NCBI GenBank assembly: GCA_027919835.1
Contig: JANVFP010000007.1
Coordinates: 682,001-746,000 of the forward strand
Length of the DNA stretch: 64,000 nucleotides
Source of the DNA: Lentinula raphanica
Lineage: Eukaryota; Basidiomycota; Agaricomycetes; Agaricales; Omphalotaceae
Direction of reading: 5' to 3'
In this document: positions 55,769 through 64,000 of the stretch, in pieces
Layout: the number at the start of each line of letters is the position of its first letter
Numbering within the stretch: the stretch's first letter is position 1
Made by a program: the position numbers and the translations under genes
Notes under the pieces: model-generated
Database searches by the model: none
What the model was told of the DNA's origin: nothing
The model's input: the letters and a program-made list of their open reading frames with translations, nothing else

Positions 55769-58700
55769 ATGGATTATTCGTGTCCCGTCTGCAACAGATA
55801 CTTTCATCGCCCGCAGGATAGAACCGCTCACATCAATCAAAAGAAGGACAACTTGCATATGGAATATAGGACCAGTCAAGATCAGAAACTAAACCAGCTG
55901 TTCAAAGATACTGTAAAGGAAGCTACTAGGACTAGGACTGGAGCAGGCCAATCCCCTCCTGATGTTGGACACATTTTCCCTGATATTCAGAGGCGGGTTC
56001 AAGCTCGTTACCCTTCTCCTACTATTACTCCCGAAGACGCCCTAGAACCGGAAAACTACGATGACGACGATGTCTTCGGTTCCTCTGAGAAAGCTATGGA
56101 CGTAGATACCGATATCCTCCACGACAGCTCTCCTGATGACGATACGGAGGGTGAACTCCTGTGCTCGGAGCAGTTAGATGAAGACAACTTGCTCCAGGAA
56201 GAGATGGATACTTCCCTGCAGGAGCTGTACGGCGCCAACGTTGAAGAGCTCGACAGCCTTTTCAACTTTCTTCCTGAGGAAGAGGACAAAGCTCCCGGCA
56301 GTGACGATTCCTCTTCTTCCAACCAGTCTATGTTTCGAACGTTGGTTGAAGAAGAAGAACCTTGGACAACGAAATGGCATACTAAGGGTGGGAAGGTGTA
56401 CAGAGTAGAAAAACATGTGTACGAACGTTGGTTGGAAATTTCTTCTGGGAAGGAGGAGAATACTTACAGTCCTTTCGCCTCACGTCTGGAATGGGAGATA
56501 TCGCAGTGGGCTGTGAAGGAGAAAGTGTCTCAAAGCTCTTTTAATCGTTTGCTCGAGATCCCTCAGGTGCTTGTCTTTGCTGGTTGTCTTGTTCCATTAA
56601 CTTAACTCAACCCTTGTAGATGAAAGAAAAACTTGGTCTCTCTTTCGATAATGCGAGATCTATGTTGAAGAAGGTGGATCAAATCCCTGATCGCGCCGGA
56701 CGTTGGTTTGAGAAACGACTGTCTTTTAAGGATCGTCCCCAAGAAGAGTTCACGGTCAGATACAGAGACCCGATAGAAGCTATCAAAGCACTATGGGGCG
56801 ATCCTTCTCTGACTGGACACATGGTGTACAAGTCGTCAAAAATCTTTAGGAAATCAAATTGCGCAGAAACCGAAAGGATATTTTCTGAAATGTGGACAGG
56901 AAGTTTCTGGAATGTGGTACAGGTAAGCTAAGGTCATCTTCTGTCCTCTTAGACGAGATTATAAGTATGATATCTAGGAACGTATACCGATAGGGGGCAC
57001 TGTCGCACCTGTCATACTAGCTACGGATAAAACCCAACTTACCCAGTTCTCGGGAAGTAAATCAGCTTATCCGGTCTACCTCACGTTAGGGAATATTCCC
57101 AAGGAACTACGTCGAAAGCCTGGATCTCGCGCTTGCATTTTGATAGCCTATCTTCCCGTCGATAAACTTTCCAAGAAAGGCCTCTCCAAAACTCAGATCA
57201 AACTTCGTAATTATCAAGTGTTCCATAAATCGATGGCGATGATATTAGAGTCTCTGAAAGTTGCCGGAAATCCAGCAGGGCCTGGGATAGAAATGGTAGG
57301 AGGTGATGGGGCTGTTCGACGTGTCTATCCAATTCTGGCGACCTATGTGTGCGACTATCCCGAACAGTGTCTCGTCACCTGTACCAAGTACGGTACCTGT
57401 CCGAAATGCCAGCGAAAGGCTGGTGAACTAGAACTACCCACTCCGGGAGAGCCTCGAACGCAGCGCTGGACTGAGGGGAAGATTATCGATGCTCAGAAAG
57501 CTGCGAAGGGTGGAGGTCGGACCGTACACTCTAGAACTATGGTCGACGATGTAGCCGGAGGGAATTACCAACCGTTCTGGGCTGGTTTTCCTCTCACCGA
57601 CATTCACAAATGTATAGCTCCTGATGTACTTCACCAACTGTACCAGGGAGTTTTCAAGTACCTGATAGGATGGGTACAACATGTCATAGGGGAGGAAGAG
57701 CTGGATGATCGCATTAGCAAGCTACCCCATACTCCGGGGGTAAGGCATTTTGCCAAAGGGATCTCCAATCTCGCCCAGATGTCAGGAACAGAAAGAAAGC
57801 ACATCGCGCGCATTCTCTTAGGTTGTCTGGTTGGGAAAATGGATGCCAAAGGGATTACCGCCTGTCGTTCCCTTCTTCACTTTATCCAACTTGCCCAATA
57901 TCCTTCGCACGATGAGGACACTCTAGGATACATGAAGAAAGAACTGGATACCTGGCATAAAAACCGCGATTACTTTATTGCTCAGGGAGCTCGCGAACAT
58001 TTCAACATTCCGAAATTTCATAGCCTCCTCCACTACGTTGACTCTATTCGTTGGACAGGTACCACTGACAACTCCAACACAGAGGCGTTCGAAAGACTTC
58101 ATATCGAATTTGCTAAAGAGGGCTGGAGGGCTAGCAACAAGAGAGATTTCTTCCCTCAGATGATCTCGTTCATTTCTCGACAAGAGAAAGTAGCTTCTTT
58201 TGACTTCTACCAATCTTGGGCCTTTCCTAAACCGCCAGACGTTTCTGATAGTCAGGACGATCCAAATGCTCCCATAGGTCTCAACTCTGACCAGGAAGAG
58301 GACATTCACAAACTCAAACGCAGACGTAAACGAAAATCGGGTGAATCAAAGTTGACGGAGTTTCAGCTAAACCTGGCCAAAAATCCCTCCGAACCCAAAA
58401 AAACACTAGTTGCTATTACACTTTTACACGATGCACCGGGTTTCCTGGGAGCTCTGAAGCTTTTCTTGAACTTCCGACTCCTGCCAAAGTCGGACCAGAG
58501 AAGCAAGGCGAAGGCTCTGAAAGGAATATTACCTTTCAATACCCTGGAAATTTGGCACAACGTAGGGCTGATTCCTCCGAAAGTTTTAGATGAACCAGAA
58601 AAGGCTCGTATGAAGGCTCGACCCCTTTCGATTCGGGACAAAACCTCAAGGTTTGACACTGTCATAGTACTAGAGAAAGACGAAGCCCAATCTACTGCGG

Positions 58701-59138
58701 TTGAAGGTGACGAATATATTTTATGGTTGAGGACCAATACTCATGTTAAACTTCCGTTCTCTCTATCTGGCAGGGTGTAGAGCTGCTCGTCTGCGAGTAA
58801 TTTTCCGTCTTCCAACGATGGTTCGTGATGGTGGTGCCCTAGTAAAGGCTCCTGCTAACTGGCCCAAAGAACATTTGGCGTACGTTACTTGGTATACACG
58901 TTTCAAATCTTTTCCCGATACAGCTACTGGTATGTACAAAGTAGAGCCTGCGATTGGTTCAAACGGTGTGCCCCAAGGAGCCATCATCCCCCTTTCTGAT
59001 ATCAGACAGAACTGCATGTTAGTACCAAGTAAAACATCCTGGGACAAACACTGGGATTCTGATAATATCTTGGACGAATGTTCTTCATTTTTTGTTAACA
59101 ACTTACAGACAAAATACTCCTACCAGACTATATACTGA
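55769..59138 (+). CDS. Plavaka-type transposase, complete and open
   Basis: Exons 55769-56566, 56620-56922, 56978-58706 and 58774-59138 join in frame to 1064 residues. The N-terminus is a C2H2-type finger (CPVCNRYFHRPQDRTAHINQ). An acidic linker and a globular region (SFDNARSMLKKVDQIP) follow. TVAPVILATDKTQLTQFSG then starts the conserved core, with the SAYPVYLTLGNIPKELRRKP block, a cysteine cluster (CTKYGTCPKC), APDVLHQLYQGVFKY, and the GTTDNSNTEAFERLHIEFAK and GWRASNKRDF blocks. After a basic linker the last exons carry ARLRVIFRLP and a C-terminal domain ending SYQTIY. No stop or frameshift is seen, unlike the truncated relative at 1.7-3.6 kb. Plavaka elements are CACTA-like cut-and-paste transposons of basidiomycetes. 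Terminal repeats were not found. Confidence 0.9.
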
Positions 59139-59211
59139 AGACCTACTACTACCTTATAGCAATACTTTCACTATATGTTCTAGATTGTGTTTTTGAAGTT
59201 AATAGAGTGTA

Positions 59212-60020
59212 ATGTCCCTACGTCCAGTTTCCAGCATGGTTGAAGCCCCTAAGTCTCGGCGTGAGAGTCTAAGACTCTATCAGCCTCTTACTTCCGTACT
59301 ACTCACTACCAGTTCTTCACCAGTTTCATACAGCAAGTCGGATCTGCTTCCACGTTATCCAAACACCACTAAACTGTTCTACCCCACGTCGCCTTCAACC
59401 TGCCCCTCTTGGACAAGTGAAACAGCTCGCTGCCTTACTCGAGTCGGGGTCTATTTTACGCTCTCCGATATTGTCAACAAACAGGACTCTACAATACTTA
59501 CAAGATCTTAAACACCTGGTAATCTCTCTTCACTTAAAGCTGCTCTCACCACCTGACAGTCTCTGTTGAAAAAGGATTCTCTCAAAGCCTCCAACGTGTA
59601 TTCGCGCCGCAAACTACTCATTCATCGTCTGCCTTCACCACAACTTAAAACGGTATCGATACAGTCACGGGTATCACAGCAAGCTCTCAGGATACCGACA
59701 CCACTCCTATTTCTACGCTTCGCCGCTCGAGTAGGCAAGGAGGGTTCTCTGAACGTCTTTTGACGAACGTCCAAAACATAGTGGCCTTATGGAGAAAGAG
59801 GCAGCGGTCACTTATGTATCCCTTACACCTTCGAGTCATGGTCAACGGGCCTCTAGTGGGACGACAGCAGAGGGCTATCTGGGCTCCAGAGAAAGAGGTA
59901 ATAGTGAATCTTCGGGTCCAAGTGAAGGAGAACGTATAAGCATTGGAAGCATAGGTGGTAGCAATATCGATATCAGCGAATTAGGGAAAATCTTGGACGG
60001 GCATGCCATAGAGCAGTGAG
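59212..60020 (+). CDS. Unrecognised coding-like region downstream of the transposase
   Basis: Several plus-strand frames have protein-like composition: 59212-59511 (MSLRPVSSMVEAPKSRRESL), a frame over 59640-59900 reading TTPISTLRRSSRQGGFSERL, and 59789-60019 ending IDISELGKILDGHAIEQ. They could be exons of one gene, but I could not join them with consistent splice sites. No domain was recognised. The Ser/Thr-rich start and basic patch resemble the N-termini of other transposon-borne genes only in a general way. Confidence 0.35.
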
Positions 60021-60061
60021 TTCATCGATTTCCGCTCATCACTCTCCTCTCACAACTACTC

Positions 60062-61006
60062 TTGAACAATAGCCGATCCCCTCAGGACTTGATACTATCT
60101 CAAAGCTCATGCAGAACCCCCCCTTATCGATGGCAACAGTGTCAAGATTTACTTGCCCAACTTCTCAGAGTATCTTCGAACGACCTCGCCCATCGAAGGT
60201 CGCTTAAAGGGTCATCGTGGGTTGAATCTGCAATGAGGCCGAGAAGACCCCACGTTTCGCCTAAGGGGATCTCTTACTTCAGGATCTCCCATGATCGGTA
60301 CACTCTTCTAGCGTATCGACTCGTCTACAGCCTCCCGCTCACCCCTACAAGCTCTTTATCCAAGGAACCTCTGCGTCCAGCAGAAGATCATTGCCCGCAC
60401 GAACGAAACGATCATTCACTGAAACCTCGAAATGTAGTAATCTCAGCATCAGGTATCCCTCTTCTGGATAGCTCACGGAGATGGCAGAGAGATTGTCCTG
60501 TAACAGTGCAGCGCATTCTCTTGGAACCTTTTATCATCCACGTTCTTTGACGGGGCCATCCATACCACAACCACTATGTCACTCTCCCTTACGCCTCTGT
60601 CACTCCTTCATACGCCTCTGTCACTCCTTCATACGCCTCTGTCACTCCTTCATACGCGTCTGTTACTCCTTCATACGCGTCTGTTACTCCTTCATACGCG
60701 TCTGTTACTCCTTCATTCTCTTCCCTCACTTGGACTATCACTCGACGTTTTGTCTCCATCATCTCGATGGACTCGAGCTCTGGAGTTTCTTCTTTGGCTA
60801 GTAGAGGAACCGGGATTCGAAGTACGGTCCACGTCCCACCGATGTCTGAGGTTCCTGAAATTCCAGAAATGTCCGCCGGCGGTAGATGCTTCCGAGTCAG
60901 AATAGAGGTCAATCTTTTTCTTCAGGCTCTGGTCCTTCACCATCTGTGTCATTTTCTGGAAGTGCAGGTCTCCTCTTGCCATTCTCCCAATGACGACGAC
61001 ACTTAA
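60062..61006 (+). CDS. Unrecognised repeat-containing ORF region
   Basis: Open frames continue through 60062-60550 and a 21-bp repeat region to 61006. In one frame the repeat encodes SVTPSYA units, followed by TWTITRRFVSI and a stretch with SGVSSLASRGTGIRSTVHVP and VPEIPEMSAGG. Three plus frames and one minus frame are all open across the repeat, so coding in any one frame is uncertain. No family was recognised. Confidence 0.3.
60596..60716. repeat. 21-bp tandem repeat (CTGTCACTCCTTCATACGCC and T)
   Basis: About six units, with a C-to-T and C-to-G variant type (TACGCGTCTGTTACTCC) making up the right half. The 21-bp period preserves reading frame, encoding ASVTPSY in one frame. Confidence 0.85.
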
Positions 61007-62635
61007 TCAACGGCGATGGATGAATCAGAGTACGTTTACCTGGTGGTCAAACTAGCACCCGAATAAACATCACGGATCTCGGTAGCGATGTTCTCAAGCC
61101 CAACGATGAGCCTTCAAATACATAACGATTTCCTCAGAGTCCAGTCTATAACCCTCCATGCCTGCTACAATTCTTCCTACAATCTCACCTACTCCTAGAT
61201 CTTTGCCACTACCTCCCAAACCTCGGACCGAATCTTTCTGCTCCATCACAGGGCCGCTAGTAAAAAAACTGATACCGTTCGCCCCAGGCAGGTCTTTACT
61301 GTTCATTGGGACGATCATTATTCTGAGATCTCTTCACATAGCTCACTATGACTACACCCTCAGTTGGCGTATGAATACAAACTCCGAGCCAAGGTAAGAG
61401 TTCTCACAATCAAAAATCAAAAAGGAAAGCTCTGAAAGGCTCTCACGCCGTTTCCGAATTAGGATCAGCGCTCCTTTCAACTCCTTTCAACGCAATGAAA
61501 ATTAAGCCTCCCGAATCAGAGCAAAATATGTCTTTCCGACAACATTCGCTCCTTCGGCTGATGAAGACCCTCAGGACGGTGATCAGACTGGACTAAACGC
61601 GTCGGATGGCTAGGTCTAATCGTTGTAAGGAGAGGGCGCGTTTAGAGAAATTGCGGTCTTCGTGGAACGAGTCAACCGACAGACCATGTATGTTCGCTCA
61701 CTCCCCGATTATTGTTACATCATGCTCATCATTTCCGATTAGACGAAGTGTCCAGAACAGAGATGAACACGAAGTCCAACTCAGAAAGGGATTAAAGAAA
61801 AAAAACATTTTCGAACCTCCTGCGATCTCCATCTTGCTAATCGCACTCAAGTTTTCTTGTACCAGGAAGCCTTCCATCTTGAAGTGTGGGGACAACAGAT
61901 CGCCTAACCAGTTCCTATCCACATCCATTCAGTTGCTGCTCTCACTGCCCCACGCATCATCACCCCATGTGCTTCACCCTTCGACTTTCCCACCAACGCA
62001 AGACCACGTCACTCGGTCTGCTTCAGTTCTTCGTGTTCACCCTCATGGGTCTAACGGTCACCACGTTAACGTTTCACGGGCACCGCGTTGACAGTCAAGC
62101 TCACCACTCACCGCGTTAACGTTCATGTACACCATACTCTTGTCGAGGCCAGAGAAAGGGTTTCGTTTGGATGAGGATAACAGAGGAGTTGAAGCCAGAG
62201 AAAGGATAGGTGAGCGAGAGGGGGATCTGTTTGATCTGTGCTAAAGAAACTTCGCGTTCCCGTTTCTAGCTGTCCTGAACCCCTCAATCGCTACCTGGCA
62301 ATAGGAGGAGATTCACTCTCTATAGAGGAAAATTTTCCCTTTTCCATACCTTCACCAAAGCGTCTGGCAGTCTGAAAGTTTCTCCCAACATATACCTTCT
62401 GATACATCTATTGCTACCCCTACTGCTACTTCCACTACTCTACAGGCTATCCTTGCTACTATCCCTACAACAAAGGTCCGACAAATTGCTACCTATGATT
62501 GTCTTTTACTACCAGGACGGTTTCAGAAATCGGAGGATGTATTAGGCGCGCGTCAAGCTAAACACCACGTGACCTATCATTTAAGGTTGAGAAGCGCGAT
62601 CTGGAAGATGTGATCGCGCTTTCTTCTTTTCGTCC
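61007..62635. other. Stretch without a recognised gene
   Basis: A 161-codon ORF at 61606-62091 (MARSNRCKERARLEKLRSSW) has no recognisable domain and may be chance. Repeats of ACGTTAACG / CGCGTTGAC type occur at 62050-62130. No transposon end was identified, although one between the Plavaka unit and the next gene would be expected if they are separate elements. Confidence 0.35.
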
Positions 62636-64000
62636 ATGTCTAAGCGTAGAAACTCCAAATCAGAGAAGAGCGCTCCCTCTGAGGGCCACGACGCTAAACG
62701 CAGGAAAGACAAAGATACGAGGGACAAAGACCTTGCTGCAAAAGACCTTGCTGCAGAAGATTCTCTCAGGGATCCAAAGGCGACTTCGAAGGCAACTCCG
62801 AAGGCAACTCCAAACACATCGAGCACTTCCAGGACTTCAACGAGGAGCTCGACTTTGAGGGCCTCTACCCTGTCGAATTCAAAAGCATCATCCTCGACTA
62901 CTAAGGCTTCGAGTAAGGCTAATTCTAAGACTTCAACTAAGAAGGCTTCGAGTTCTAAGTCCTCAAGTTCGAAGCCCTCGAGCTCGAAGCCTTCGAAGTT
63001 GGGAAATTCCAACTCTTCCGGTGTCCCATCTGGCTCGAAATCCTCTTCGTCACAGGACAAGAAATCTCACAAGCTCAAGAAACACAAAGACTCCGAAGGA
63101 CACTATATGACTACTCTCAATGAGGTCGCTCCTCCCGTTGAAGAAGACCCTTCCAGTAGCAAAGGTCGATGTTATCTCAATTTTGTGTATACTTTTGATT
63201 AACTTTAGGTCTTCTTACACCCCCAGATATCTTACTCAACGAAGAAGAAAAGAACGTGGATTTAGGAGACGTGGTAGAACTATACGACTCGGGTAAGGTT
63301 TTTCTGTGTTTCCGGCGAGCCTAGCCTGACGAACGCGCCTGACGAACGCGCCTCTTCGCTCCTGCAGAAGAAGAGAAGAAGAAGGTAGTTCCAGAAAGTG
63401 ACAACGATGCAGAACTGCTTTCAGATGGGGAGAGCTCCGGTGAAGAGATGGACGTAGGATTTGATTCTGACGATAACGTAGGTCTGTGCTCACTACTTCT
63501 AGACTTCACTGTTTATACTTGGATTTCAGATGAACGTCAAAGACGTAACCAAGCCTACCAAGTCTGCCAAGGTTATCAGGTCTAAGAAGAAGAAAGCATC
63601 TACCAAGCAAACCAAGGTCCTCGAATCCTATTTTGAAGATGTCGAACTTGCTCGTCTAGGAAAGAGTAGCGTTCGATTGGCTATCTGTACCATCGATATG
63701 TGGCCGAAGGAGGAGGAACCTAATCTAGACTTGTTAAGGGACGAGTTGGGAAAGATGGGGAACGAAGAACAGCTCCAAAGCCTGGCAAAAATCAGTTCAG
63801 ATCCACGCGAAGTCAAGATTTTCAAAAGATTCGTAAGTCCCGTCCAAGCACTCTTGAATTCAGGTTATACTAAGCTCAATTCTTTGTCAGATAAGCTATG
63901 GTACCTCTGCTGTCCGTTCGGATATAGGAACCATCGTTCGAATCCTGGTCGCTCAATTCTATAAACTTTCAGTAGCGAAGGGAGATCAGGCACAGGCAGA
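62636..64000 (+). CDS. DUF6532-like nuclear-type protein, cut by window edge
   Basis: Starts MSKRRNSKSEKSAPSEGHDA, then a long Ser/Thr/Lys-rich low-complexity segment (SSSKPSSSKPSKLGNS). Exons at about 62636-63163, 63211-63291, 63369-63481, 63531-63831 and 63890 onward are separated by short GT-AG introns. The later exons encode acidic patches (SDGESSGEEMDVGFDSD), a basic patch (RSKKKKASTKQTK) and then the start of a helical domain, VRLAICTIDMWPKEE, with GTIVRILVAQFYKLS at the edge. The MWP motif and the IR.lV.qFY helix resemble the basidiomycete domain DUF6532. The function of that domain is unknown. Low complexity and charge suggest a nuclear or chromatin protein, which is inference. Confidence 0.6.

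Noticed and set aside
61606..62091. 161-codon ORF as a gene
   Set aside because: No domain, no splice partners, and composition shifts midway. Kept only as part of an unassigned stretch.

Overview
The window is nuclear DNA of a basidiomycete fungus, most likely an Agaricomycete (mushroom-forming). The evidence is dense short GT-AG introns of about 45-80 nt and several transposon families typical of that group: KDZ, Plavaka, tnp2-like CACTA and Ty3. Basidiomycete gene families are also present (Spt5-like KOW proteins, the T5orf172 GIY-YIG family, the integrase-core family, DUF6532). No rRNA, tRNA or CRISPR was found. Most of the window is transposable elements and decaying gene fragments, so it is an accessory or heterochromatin-like region rather than ordinary housekeeping DNA.

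Layout. 0-3.7 kb: the 3' part of a KDZ transposase, a 0.3 kb MITE-like element and a Plavaka transposase truncated at both ends. 3.7-5 kb: palindromic GGTAGCTACC arrays. 5.1-11.5 kb (-): a low-complexity gene of unknown function, split by a 3.08 kb foldback element. 11.9-14.9 kb (-): an apparently intact Spt5-like NGN/KOW gene. 15.6-26.6 kb: an ERV41-like pseudogene, a T5orf172 gene, an integrase-core pseudogene, a MITE carrying telomere-like repeats, a second Spt5-like gene and an RBBP4/HAT2-like pseudogene. 26.6-29.7 kb: a second foldback element. 29.7-32 kb: the 3' part of a tnp2/CACTA transposase. 32.5-34.7 kb: a deleted Ty1/copia element. 35.3-37.7 kb (-): importin-alpha and SPT5 pseudogene fragments. 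38.1-45.4 kb: a young Ty3 element with identical LTRs, a truncated integrase and an antisense gene. 45.7-46.3 kb (-): a second T5orf172 gene.

48.5-64 kb is the most interesting block. A ten-exon TET/JBP-type dioxygenase gene with one frameshift is followed by a minus-strand gene built of tandem 33-residue exons. Next come an open Ulp1-type (C48) protease, a 22-bp repeat array ending at the start codon of a complete four-exon Plavaka transposase, unrecognised coding-like DNA, and a DUF6532-like gene that runs off the end. TET/JBP genes travelling with KDZ transposons are known in basidiomycetes. Here the nearest intact transposase is Plavaka with a Ulp1 protease, which suggests a large cargo-carrying element. 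Its ends were not identified, so the unit is an inference.

Four conserved eukaryotic genes (ERV41, RBBP4/HAT2, importin-alpha, SPT5) occur only as intron-containing broken copies. This points to DNA-level duplication or capture followed by decay. All exon boundaries were read by eye from splice signals and phase, so small errors are possible.
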